From a virus, in IMG/VR virus record IMGVR_UViG_3300023084_000038, positions 1 to 45,943 of that record: DNA of 45,943 bases, one strand, 5' to 3'. The notes under the pieces are model-generated. The model was not told where the DNA came from, did no database searches, and saw only the letters and a program-made list of their open reading frames with translations. The translations under genes and the position numbers were made by a program. Of the stretch, positions 9,108-16,714 are shown one piece after another; the stretch's first letter is position 1, and each line of letters starts with the position of its first letter.

Positions 9108-9451
9108 AGATTAATTAAACCTTCAACTGATCTGTTTTTCTTTATATTATTATATTCTGTTAGATAATTATTTGCTGCTTCAAAATATGTGCTGTATAGA
9201 TCTATACTAAATTGTTCTAGATCTTCAATCTGTACAGGAATTTCATTATCATCAATTAATACTGTGCTGGTTTGATTTAAAGAAATTAGTCCTTGCACAA
9301 ATGCTACTAACTCTCTAGTAACACTAAATTTACCACCATTATAGTAATGGATAGATTGTTCTTTAAATTTTTCTTGGATCAAACTACGCTGGTTGTTCAA
9401 CGTAATCATATAATTGGAAAAATCAAGTGCTTTTTTTAAACGTTCGTCCAT
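9104..9451 (-). CDS. Hypothetical protein, first gene of the cassette, 115 residues
   Basis: I do not recognise this protein. It is mostly helical in appearance (ERLKKALDFSNYMITLNNQ..., later FSIDLYSTYFEAANNYL), with a short beta-like middle (TVLIDDNEIPVQIED). It has no cysteines and no membrane segment. The ATG at 9451 is preceded by AGGAG at 9458-9462 with a spacing of six, and lies 24 bases downstream of a sigma70-type -10 box. As the leader gene of an operon of glycosyltransferases and radical SAM enzymes it could be a small scaffold, a regulator or a substrate protein. It is not an obvious RiPP precursor: there is no Gly-Gly leader boundary or Cys/Ser-rich core. Confidence 0.75.
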   Translation of the reverse strand: MDERLKKALDFSNYMITLNNQRSLIQEKFKEQSIHYYNGGKFSVTRELVAFVQGLISLNQTSTVLIDDNEIPVQIEDLEQFSIDLYSTYFEAANNYLTEYNNIKKNRSVEGLINL

Positions 9452-9457
9452 AAGAAA

Positions 9458-9503
9458 CTCCTATAATTATAGTTATTGTACTACAATTATAAAAGTTTGT
9501 CAA
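9458..9503 (-). promoter_or_regulatory. Sigma70-type promoter and ribosome binding site of the accessory cassette
   Basis: On the minus strand a perfect -35 TTGACA (9503-9498) is followed, after exactly 17 bases, by TACAAT (9480-9475). AGGAG lies at 9462-9458, six bases before the ATG at 9451. This fits host sigma70-type early promoters. No TATAAATA-like late motif is visible here, unlike the fibre genes upstream. The promoter sits in the 56-base gap after the 312-residue structural gene. No hairpin-plus-U-run terminator separates the two, so late read-through is also possible. Confidence 0.75.
9461..9472. repeat. Perfect 12-bp palindrome at the predicted start of cassette transcription
   Basis: CTATAATTATAG reads identically on both strands and sits immediately downstream of the -10 box, across the expected +1 and the edge of the ribosome binding site. 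It could be a repressor operator or a fortuitous AT-rich palindrome; such sequences are not rare in AT-rich DNA. Confidence 0.4.
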
Positions 9504-9507
9504 GTGA

Positions 9508-10446
9508 TTATGAGAACTGATTTCCTGCTGCAAATGCAATTGTGGGTGCCGGCACGCTAACATTTGCTCCTGACGGTTGTTTTATTGTGATTGTACTAGT
9601 TGTAGCACCATTAACATTTTCGTCTTCTGCTGGGCCTAAAGGTGGTGTGCCAGGTCGTTGGTCGCCGGCATCGTCATCACGCAATTCTACTCTAAACTCT
9701 AGTTGAGCACCGGAGTTTGCCCTAACGTATATTAAAATATCGTTTTCAGCATAAGGACTTGTTCCAGGCTCAGTTGCAACTTGCACCCAAGTAGTTCCAC
9801 TAGAAACGATATCATAATAGCCGTTTGCATTTGTATCTGCATCAGCAGCTGACAAAGTTTGTTTGTAGCCAAATTTAATAGTATTGATAGCAGCCATCAT
9901 AGCTTGCCAGTCTAGTGTTTTTTGTTCTGATCCAGTATATGTCATTACTAAATCTATACGTACTTCGCCGCCAGCATTAAAGAACGCTTTTGCTTCTGTA
10001 GCACTAGAAAAACTTGCAGTAAATTGATGAGTTCTTACACCGTTCCACCCGGCAGCAAGCGTAGCAGTTTGTCCTGCAACTAAACTAAATTGTCCGGCAG
10101 CAACAGTATATCTATTAGGGTCTCCACTAATTGTTGTTACAAGAGCTTCATATTGATTGTATTCTGTTGCACCAATAGTAGTAGATGTTGTAACGTTTGT
10201 TATTGTAGGAGCAGTACCAAATTGGTGTGTATAACACTTTGTAATATCAGATCGTAAATTATCCCATTGAGCTTCTGTAATGGAATTGCCTACTGAAACT
10301 TGGGCGCTTGATACCGCTTGATTGTAACCAGTAGCTGTAGTATCAGTGCTTCCTGCAGGTGATCCTAAAATTGAAGCTACGCTGCTTTGTAACGTATTAT
10401 AATCTAATTCTGTAATTTTATCGCCTGCAGATTTTGCCATGCTCAA
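9508..10446 (-). CDS. Virion structural / fibre-associated protein, 312 residues
   Basis: This protein begins MSMAKSAGDKITELDYNTLQ and has two related N-terminal segments (KITELDYNTLQSSVASILG and SITEAQWDNLRSDITKC), an internal duplication of a helical motif. The middle and C-terminal parts are Thr/Ser/Gly-rich beta-type sequence, ending in a Pro/Gly-rich linker (PGTPPLGPAEDEN) and a short beta tail. This composition is typical of phage fibre or decoration proteins of marine T4-like phages; I cannot assign a T4 gene. It is the last gene of the fibre block and has its own exact late promoter (TATAAATA, 10483-10476) and ribosome binding site (AGGAG). It might be a fibre tip, an adaptor or a capsid decoration protein. 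Confidence 0.7.
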   Translation of the reverse strand: MSMAKSAGDKITELDYNTLQSSVASILGSPAGSTDTTATGYNQAVSSAQVSVGNSITEAQWDNLRSDITKCYTHQFGTAPTITNVTTSTTIGATEYNQYEALVTTISGDPNRYTVAAGQFSLVAGQTATLAAGWNGVRTHQFTASFSSATEAKAFFNAGGEVRIDLVMTYTGSEQKTLDWQAMMAAINTIKFGYKQTLSAADADTNANGYYDIVSSGTTWVQVATEPGTSPYAENDILIYVRANSGAQLEFRVELRDDDAGDQRPGTPPLGPAEDENVNGATTSTITIKQPSGANVSVPAPTIAFAAGNQFS

Positions 10447-10475
10447 CTCCTAATAACTACGTATTTAACTTGTAG

Positions 10476-10483
10476 TATTTATA
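10476..10483 (-). promoter_or_regulatory. T4-type late promoter, exact TATAAATA
   Basis: The minus strand reads TATAAATACTAC, an exact match to the T4 late consensus, 30 bases before the ATG at 10446. It overlaps the stop codon of the upstream fibre gene. AGGAG follows close to the start codon. Confidence 0.8.
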
Positions 10484-11984
10484 CTTTTAAAACACATTCA
10501 ATTAATTTTTCTGATTCTTCAGTGCTCGATTCTAGTGCAATACCAACAAGTCCGCTAGTCATTACAGTTGTACAAATCCCGTCTTCCCAAGCATAAACTG
10601 CATCACCTTTATTGACTGCTCCTTTAACTCTTACAGGAACACGACCTTTTAAACCAATTGCTTGTCCTTCACATTCGCTGTTCATTAAGTAAGCAGGCTC
10701 TGCAGATATGACTCCGATGCACATTGTGCTAGATTTTGCAGCAGTAGTTTCAGCATCACCGCCTACACACATTGCTGTACCAATTGGATATTCTTGATCT
10801 GTTGTATATTTTTCTGCCAAGTCAGCATATCTTGCGCTTGTTGCTGTACCTTGGAACAGTACAGCATTTAAATTACCACTAGCATCTCTAATTGCAACAG
10901 TGTTACCCGATCCTACACCTGCACTATCAACAGCAGGAGATCTTGCTATTCCACTAACAACAATAGAATTTGCTTGGGTTGCTGTGCCTGTAAATGTTGT
11001 TGCATAAACATTTGTAAATGGACTTCCTGAAGCACCAAGTGTTACACTTTCTACTCCAGTATCAGCTGCATTTCTACCAGGCAATACCTGTCCTGGATTA
11101 AGTTCTATCACGTTTGTGGCAACACCGCTAGAACGTAATCTCCATTTTAATTTTGTACCTACATCATTTGCAATTACACCTTCGTTGTCGTTTTCAATAA
11201 ACAACTTTAGATCTAATCCATTACCTATAGCAATACCTGCATCATTACGGAAGTTCACAACTTCAGTAAACTCAGTAGTACCAGTTCCTGTTACTACATA
11301 GTTTGCTGCATCAATACCGCCTAATTTAAGTGCATTGGATGCTGTGCCCCAATATCTTTCTGTTCCACTTGTTACGCCGCCAGTTGCATTGGTTGTATTC
11401 TTTAAAGTAACACCTTTTCTAACAACGTCAAATCCAGCTATGGCATTTTCAGCGTCTGAGCTATCTATTGTAAATTCTGCGCCGCTAATTATAAAAACTA
11501 CTTCATCATTAATAGTAGCAGCAATAATACTTCTAGCATTGGAAGGGGTTAAATTATCTCTTACAGTACGGCTTTGCATTTGTGTAACACCGTCACCGGC
11601 ATCTTGGGGTCCTACTAGTATAAAATCTGCGCCATTGTAAGCATATAATTGTTCGTTAGCTGTATCCCACCAAAAATCGCCTTCGGCTAATCCTGCTGGT
11701 TGAGAAGATGCAATTTCTGCACCCCCTGTGGTACGCCATTTTGTTCCGTCGAAAAATTTTAATTTTGAGTTTCCACTATCAAACCAAACCTGTCCACTTA
11801 TTGCTTTGGGCGGTTGATTAGATCCTGCAAAATTTTCTAATAAAAATACAAAGTTTTCGTTTTGTATTTCACCGTATCCGGCATAATTTTTACCAACCAA
11901 TTTTAAATCAGTGGTTTGATCAATTGTGCCGTCTTCTACAACAGTAAGTGTTGCGTTGTTATATCTATTAATCGTATATGCCAT
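10479..11984 (-). CDS. Tail fibre protein with C-terminal AEKY-type domain, 501 residues
   Basis: The first ~120 residues carry the module shared with the two fibre proteins upstream: LVGKNY.GYGE..NENFV.LLENFA, then PP.A..GQVWFD...KLKFFDGT.WR, then a second QPA.L.EGDFWWDT...LY.Y repeat. This module probably attaches each fibre to the baseplate or to the giant protein. The middle is beta-rich with TGT/GNG turns typical of trimeric fibres. The C-terminal ~110 residues start at ADLAEKY (about 388) and contain GTAMCVGG, CIGVIS and a GRVPVRVKGAVNKGD stretch; I have seen this type of domain at the ends of phage fibre proteins and would expect it to be a tip or folding domain. A degenerate late promoter lies 25 bases before the ATG. 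Confidence 0.8.
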   Translation of the reverse strand: MAYTINRYNNATLTVVEDGTIDQTTDLKLVGKNYAGYGEIQNENFVFLLENFAGSNQPPKAISGQVWFDSGNSKLKFFDGTKWRTTGGAEIASSQPAGLAEGDFWWDTANEQLYAYNGADFILVGPQDAGDGVTQMQSRTVRDNLTPSNARSIIAATINDEVVFIISGAEFTIDSSDAENAIAGFDVVRKGVTLKNTTNATGGVTSGTERYWGTASNALKLGGIDAANYVVTGTGTTEFTEVVNFRNDAGIAIGNGLDLKLFIENDNEGVIANDVGTKLKWRLRSSGVATNVIELNPGQVLPGRNAADTGVESVTLGASGSPFTNVYATTFTGTATQANSIVVSGIARSPAVDSAGVGSGNTVAIRDASGNLNAVLFQGTATSARYADLAEKYTTDQEYPIGTAMCVGGDAETTAAKSSTMCIGVISAEPAYLMNSECEGQAIGLKGRVPVRVKGAVNKGDAVYAWEDGICTTVMTSGLVGIALESSTEESEKLIECVLKV

Positions 11985-12008
11985 GTTTATTAAACCCCTT
12001 GCGTACTG

Positions 12009-12016
12009 TATTTAGC
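12009..12016 (-). promoter_or_regulatory. Late-type promoter motif GCTAAATA
   Basis: The minus strand reads GCTAAATACAG 25 bases before the ATG at 11984. Position and the TAAATA core agree with the exact late promoter downstream at 10476. The first two bases differ from the T4 consensus. Confidence 0.6.
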
Positions 12017-12019
12017 GTA

Positions 12020-13954
12020 TTACGGATAATTAGCTGTTCCCGTGTGTACCCACGCACCACTTTGCACTTCAAATGTCATAGTGTATCTATCTGGTACAAG
12101 TGTAACTGCTCCAGACGTAGTGTTAGCAGCAGCAATATCTGATACAACACTTTCTGATCCTACATCATTAGCGTTTCCTGCAGGCTGCACTGTTGCAGCA
12201 TTTGTATAAGACTTCATAAGTGTTCCAGAACTATCTGGATCTGTTGTAACTGTTACAGGAATTCCTGTAACTGTAGCACCTGTATATGAAGTACAATGTA
12301 CTTTTGCAATACTGCCGTTCTGAGGAGTGCCAACTGGTGCAATACTTGTTAAGATTGCTTTTACATCATCCAATGGTCCTTGCCCTGTACCGGGAGGATT
12401 TGGATTGCTTAACCCTGTAATGTCAAGGCTAAAGTTTGTTGGTATTGTTGCAACAAGATTATCAACATATGCTTTAGTAGTTGCATCATCTGCTGCTGTT
12501 GGTGTATCTACTCCGTTTAGTCTTACCCCACTAAATGTTATAGTACCGCCAGTGTCTATGTTCATTGCACCGCTATTAACAATATTACCTGTTAGCGTCA
12601 AATCATTTAAAATACTTAGACTAGTCAACGTTCCTATTTGTGTCAATCCTAGAGCCGATGTAACAGTTGTTCCTATTCTAGTTTTTGTTAAAATAGTTGT
12701 GTCATCAATTCTATATTCTTTACCTGCTCGTAAATTAAAGTGTTGGTTAGATGTCCATGAAGAAGTTGCTTGTATCCAATGTAAGTCTTTAGACCCGTTA
12801 GTAGATCTCAAAGTGATGCCGCCGCCGTCCGCATTTGTATCATCACCTTCTGTACTATCGTCTAATAAACCAAGTTCTATATTAGGATCTTCTACACGTA
12901 ATGTAGAAACATTAAAATAGGATGAGTCACCTTTTACTGTTAAATCACCGTCTATTATAACATTACTTGTAAAATGTCCTGTTCCTGTGACATCAAGAGT
13001 GTAACTAGGAGTACTGTTAAAAATACCTACTTTAGATTCGCTAGTGTCAATAAGAATTGCATCAATCTGATCACTGCCTTTTCTTACTCTTAAAGCCAGA
13101 TCATAATTGGTTTGTACAGTTTCTATTGCACTTTTTGTGGTTCCAGAAATAACTTTGAAATGTGCATAGTCTGTACTACCTACACCAATCTTTACTCCAC
13201 TCGATCCTTTTACAAATAAATTGCCTATCATCGACTGTTCAATAGCATTTAATGAATCGTCTCTTTCGTTAGTTCTGACAAAGTCCACAGAAGAAAATGT
13301 GTTACCCTGAGTATCTACAAGATTTTCTGCATTCGTAGCAGTTCCATGATATTTAAAATCATCTGTGTACACAGGATTAAAACCTATTTTAACAGCTCGA
13401 CCTACTTCATATGGAGCAATAACATATGAGCTTGCAGGTGTAAATTCCTGTCTGCTATATATGCCGGCTAAAACTCCACCTATGTATTTCATTATAACAA
13501 TTCTAGCCTGGCCTGAAGTATCTACCATTGTATATGCTTCTAACCCAGTTTTACCTTGTCCTGAAGTATAACTAGGTCCAACTTCTGTCCAAGCAGTCCC
13601 ATCATACATATGGAATTTTCGATTATTATTGTCGATCCAAAGATCTCCTTCGACAGGATTGGCAGGTCTGTCAGGTGCTACAATTGGACCGCCTGCTATT
13701 CTAAATGTAGTACCGTTGTAAAGTTTTAATCTATTATCACTAGTATCATACCAAAGTTGGCCTTTTAAAGGATTAGCAGGAGCACTTGTTGCAGCAAAGT
13801 TTTCAAGTAGTGCTACAAAATTTTCATTAAATGCTTCACCGTAACCTTTGTAATTTTTTCCTACTAGACTTAAATCAGTTGTAGCAGTGTCAATTATACC
13901 ATCTACAAGTTCTACTAAAAGCGATCCGTCTGTTTTGTTTATTCTATAACTCAT
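12020..13954 (-). CDS. Tail fibre protein, 644 residues
   Basis: It shares the N-terminal attachment module (LVGKNYKGYGEAFNENFV, GQLWYDTSDNRLKLYNGT, then EGDLWIDNNNRKFHMYDGT) with its neighbours. The centre (about residues 250-490) is a fibre shaft of beta repeats, including IDGDLTVKGDSSYFNVS and a GGGITLRSTNGSKDLHW segment, followed by TAADDATTKAYVDNLV, a motif common just before the ends of phage fibre shafts. The C-terminal ~130 residues are a Thr/Val/Gly-rich beta domain with no recognisable enzyme or binding family; this is the part expected to vary with host receptor. The ATG overlaps the upstream stop by four bases (13954-13951), so it is translationally coupled to the collar-domain fibre. 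Confidence 0.82.
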   Translation of the reverse strand: MSYRINKTDGSLLVELVDGIIDTATTDLSLVGKNYKGYGEAFNENFVALLENFAATSAPANPLKGQLWYDTSDNRLKLYNGTTFRIAGGPIVAPDRPANPVEGDLWIDNNNRKFHMYDGTAWTEVGPSYTSGQGKTGLEAYTMVDTSGQARIVIMKYIGGVLAGIYSRQEFTPASSYVIAPYEVGRAVKIGFNPVYTDDFKYHGTATNAENLVDTQGNTFSSVDFVRTNERDDSLNAIEQSMIGNLFVKGSSGVKIGVGSTDYAHFKVISGTTKSAIETVQTNYDLALRVRKGSDQIDAILIDTSESKVGIFNSTPSYTLDVTGTGHFTSNVIIDGDLTVKGDSSYFNVSTLRVEDPNIELGLLDDSTEGDDTNADGGGITLRSTNGSKDLHWIQATSSWTSNQHFNLRAGKEYRIDDTTILTKTRIGTTVTSALGLTQIGTLTSLSILNDLTLTGNIVNSGAMNIDTGGTITFSGVRLNGVDTPTAADDATTKAYVDNLVATIPTNFSLDITGLSNPNPPGTGQGPLDDVKAILTSIAPVGTPQNGSIAKVHCTSYTGATVTGIPVTVTTDPDSSGTLMKSYTNAATVQPAGNANDVGSESVVSDIAAANTTSGAVTLVPDRYTMTFEVQSGAWVHTGTANYP

Positions 13955-16068
13955 GCCCCAACTCTTCCTGTATAGATAATATAGTTAATTGTTTGATATG
14001 GATTCATAATATTCAACTCTTCTCCTAACGAAGTTATAGGGTTTAATGGATCTATATCAAGTCTAATACCGCCAGTGTTTGATAATCTTTCACTAAGTTC
14101 ATCAGGTCCTGGTGTAAGTTTAGCGTTAGAAACTCCTGCTGGATCGGTACCCGGAGATATTTCTTCTCTATAAGCAAAAAATTGTCTACCGCTCGGATCT
14201 TTCATATCATGTTCGTGTTCTGGCAGATTTTCTACATCTATTGTAACTTGATCGTTACCGCTTGCTGCTCCAAGTACACTTGCATTTGCATCTCTGTTTC
14301 TAGTATCTGGAGATGTAATAGCAGGAGCAGATCCGCCCATAGATAGATTACCCATTGGGAATCTACCTCTCAAATCAGGAACTTTAAAAAACCCTGCTGT
14401 TGTTTCTATTTCTGCGCCGTAGGTAAAACCTAATATAGAAAATAAAGCACCGTATACACCTTGTGCTAATTCTTGACCATTACAAAATTTCCACCCTGAT
14501 GGTTCTGCTGTACCTGCATATGGCATAATAGAACCTATAGGAGTTAATCCACTTATAGAATCAAAAAGTGACGCTCTACTGATCCTTTTTAATCCTGTAT
14601 CTCCAGATGTTCTATTAATAATAAATTCATCATCTGATTGACTGGTTGTAATTTGTGTTTTACCCGAAATTAAACTGTTTTTAATTGTAACTTCAAAGTT
14701 TTTAAGGCCGCCGCCAGTCTGTCCGTCGAAGCTATTTTCTACTGTTTCTACATCGCCTTGTAAACGAAACGTTGTTGCAGACGTTAGTTTATCTGCGCTA
14801 CCTGCTTTACCCGAAACGTTACCAGACACAATACCTTCTAAATTACCTATAAACGTAGTTGCATACATTCTACGGAATCTTAAATCACTTCTTCCTATAT
14901 CTCTAGTATTATTGCTGTCAGGTAGTAATACATCACTTTCTAATTCGTCCACAACTAAGTCAATGTTACCCAAAGTTAAGGTTTTTTGTATTAAAGCGTT
15001 TTCACCTACGTTAAGACTTTTTGCAATTCCTGCTCCGCCTTTTACAATTAGAGCTCCGTCACTTATTCCTGTACTTTCAGTAATATCATTTGTTTTAATG
15101 ATTCCGCTTACTAATGCATTTCCTGTAACATCAAGTGCTTCATCAGGAGCTACATTGTTTATGCCAACCCTAAGATTAGAATCAACACGAAGTACAGTTC
15201 TGTTTGCTCCGCTGTTTCTTACTCTTATGTCAACATTAGACCCCTCAATGTTATGCTGTAACACACCAGCACTGCCTTCTATGCCGATATTCATTTCGGC
15301 GTTTATGCCATATGCTATACCTGTGTTATTTTGTACATTTAGAGGAAATGTCGTAGTAGATTCTGCATCACTTCTTAAAAAGTTACCTGCAGGTATTGCA
15401 AGATCGTTAATAATTAAACTTTCGGCTTTTTCAGCTGTTCCATAAAACTTAACATTATTAATACCATCACCGTCTGTGTCTCGAAGTGCTAAGTTAATGC
15501 CTGGCTTTATTGTTGTTGCAGCAAATCCTGGTATTGTTGCTTTAGGAACAAATTCATCAAAAGCGATAATTGCAACAACTTGTGCTCTAACTTGTACTTC
15601 TAAAACGGTATATTCTGCGTTATCTTGTCCTACAATTGTTGTAGGGAATGTACCTGTTGATAGTCCTTCACTAAATGTAGGCCCTACAAGTATCCAAGTA
15701 GATCCTGAAAAGAGGTATAGTTGTTGATTGTCAGTATCAACCCATAAATCACCATCTAGTGCTTCTGTTGGATCAGGTTGACTAATATTTTTTATTAATC
15801 CTCCTGAAGGTACCCATTGTGTTCCATCATAAATTAACAACTGATTAGTATCATTGTTATACCATAACTGTCCTTCAACTGCTCTTGATGGTTCTGTTGA
15901 TCCTGCAAAATTTTCTAAAAGATAAAGCAAGTCTTGTGAAATTATTTGCCCATATCCTGTACTGTTTTTTCCTGGTAGACTTATACTAGTTTCAGTATTG
16001 ATTGTTTGATCATCTACTGTAATTGGATTTTTATTAGCACTGTCAGTAAAATTTAATGTATATGCCAT
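13951..16068 (-). CDS. Short-tail-fibre-like protein with tail collar domain, 705 residues
   Basis: N-terminal residues ~20-150 are the module shared by all three fibres (LPGKNSTGYGQIISQDLLYLLENFAG, GQLWYNNDTNQLLIYDGTQW, DGDLWVDTDNQQLYLF). A beta-repeat shaft follows. From about residue 508 there is a phage tail collar domain like that of T4 gp12: PIGSIMPYAG, PSGWKFCNGQ, VPDLRGRFPMG (the signature D-L-R-G-R-F), and a late SLGEELNIMNPYQTINYIIYTG end. Two histidines in LPEHEHDM match the metal-binding H-x-H of gp12-like tips. In T4, gp12 forms the short fibres that lock onto the host surface. Because the N-terminus differs from T4 gp12, it is safest to call it a gp12-like collar fibre. Four bases separate it from the 204-residue gene. 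Confidence 0.87.
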   Translation of the reverse strand: MAYTLNFTDSANKNPITVDDQTINTETSISLPGKNSTGYGQIISQDLLYLLENFAGSTEPSRAVEGQLWYNNDTNQLLIYDGTQWVPSGGLIKNISQPDPTEALDGDLWVDTDNQQLYLFSGSTWILVGPTFSEGLSTGTFPTTIVGQDNAEYTVLEVQVRAQVVAIIAFDEFVPKATIPGFAATTIKPGINLALRDTDGDGINNVKFYGTAEKAESLIINDLAIPAGNFLRSDAESTTTFPLNVQNNTGIAYGINAEMNIGIEGSAGVLQHNIEGSNVDIRVRNSGANRTVLRVDSNLRVGINNVAPDEALDVTGNALVSGIIKTNDITESTGISDGALIVKGGAGIAKSLNVGENALIQKTLTLGNIDLVVDELESDVLLPDSNNTRDIGRSDLRFRRMYATTFIGNLEGIVSGNVSGKAGSADKLTSATTFRLQGDVETVENSFDGQTGGGLKNFEVTIKNSLISGKTQITTSQSDDEFIINRTSGDTGLKRISRASLFDSISGLTPIGSIMPYAGTAEPSGWKFCNGQELAQGVYGALFSILGFTYGAEIETTAGFFKVPDLRGRFPMGNLSMGGSAPAITSPDTRNRDANASVLGAASGNDQVTIDVENLPEHEHDMKDPSGRQFFAYREEISPGTDPAGVSNAKLTPGPDELSERLSNTGGIRLDIDPLNPITSLGEELNIMNPYQTINYIIYTGRVGA

Positions 16069-16072
16069 TTAA

Positions 16073-16687
16073 TTATCCCTCGTTAAATCCAGTTAAACTT
16101 TGTACTCTTACTGTATAATCAATCTGTATTAATCTATTAAGAGACTTTTGTACAGGATGGAAAATTACATGTGTTAAAAGCCTGCCATCTCCAGTTGGAG
16201 AATATGCTTTTAAACCTAACTCATCAAATACATACAAACTATTTGCATCTGTTGCTGTATCAAATGCATCCTGTCCGTTAGGTTCTCCATAATCTAACAA
16301 ACAAGTTATAAACGAATCTGTATAATTTGTACCACTTACATGACGAGTCTCAATTTTATTTCTAGCAGGATCTAAGTTGTTTATTGATCTATCGTCAACT
16401 ACTTTTGTAAAGGTTTGGTTGTAAAGACTTGCATTTGTACCTGTGCTATTAGGTGTTAGATATGTTATGATTCCTGTAGGATCAACACTTGTTCCCCCAT
16501 TACCAAATGCCATTTCATAAATCCAACCTTGTCCTTCATTGCCCAAACTTTCTGCAAGTGAAATACTCATGTTTTCATAATGAATAGCATTACGTTTGTC
16601 AATGATTACTTTACCAGTATCAGGCTCATGGATTTTGATGTGACCTTGTATTAGTAACCCTGTTTTTTCATTAATTTTGTCTGTCAT
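16073..16687 (-). CDS. Conserved-type baseplate/structural protein at the gp8 position, 204 residues
   Basis: The sequence includes LLIQGHIKIHEPDTGKVIIDKRNAIHYENMS near the N-terminus, a block I associate with structural proteins of marine T4-like phages, and a beta-rich C-terminus (LLTHVIFHPVQKSLNRLIQIDYTVRV). It lies directly after the giant gene and before the fibres, where T4 has genes 8-11, so a wedge or fibre-connector role is plausible. It is much shorter than T4 gp8 (334 residues), and I see no convincing alignment by eye, so I give no symbol. Transcription probably begins at the late promoter 20 bases before its ATG. Confidence 0.72.
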   Translation of the reverse strand: MTDKINEKTGLLIQGHIKIHEPDTGKVIIDKRNAIHYENMSISLAESLGNEGQGWIYEMAFGNGGTSVDPTGIITYLTPNSTGTNASLYNQTFTKVVDDRSINNLDPARNKIETRHVSGTNYTDSFITCLLDYGEPNGQDAFDTATDANSLYVFDELGLKAYSPTGDGRLLTHVIFHPVQKSLNRLIQIDYTVRVQSLTGFNEG

Positions 16688-16706
16688 TTTTTACATCCTG
16701 CTAGTG

Positions 16707-16714
16707 TATTTATC
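16707..16714 (-). promoter_or_regulatory. T4-type late promoter GATAAATA
   Basis: The minus strand reads GATAAATACACTAG 20 bases before the ATG at 16687, one mismatch from TATAAATA. It overlaps the stop codon of the giant gene and would start a separate transcript for the 204-residue protein and the fibre genes. Confidence 0.75.

Noticed and set aside
9104-9451. RiPP precursor peptide for the radical SAM genes
   Set aside because: At 115 residues it has no cysteines, no double-glycine leader boundary and no repetitive core.
9452-9507. Terminator between the fibre block and the cassette
   Set aside because: The only inverted repeat is AT-only with no G+C stem and no following U-run.
12327-12920. 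197-codon open frame on the plus strand opposite the 644-residue fibre gene
   Set aside because: Antisense of a clear fibre gene; hydrophobic composition from the complement of beta-repeat codons and no ribosome binding site or promoter.
14912-15445. 177-codon open frame on the plus strand opposite the collar fibre gene
   Set aside because: Shadow of the fibre gene; Ser/Leu/Pro-rich low-complexity translation without recognisable motifs.
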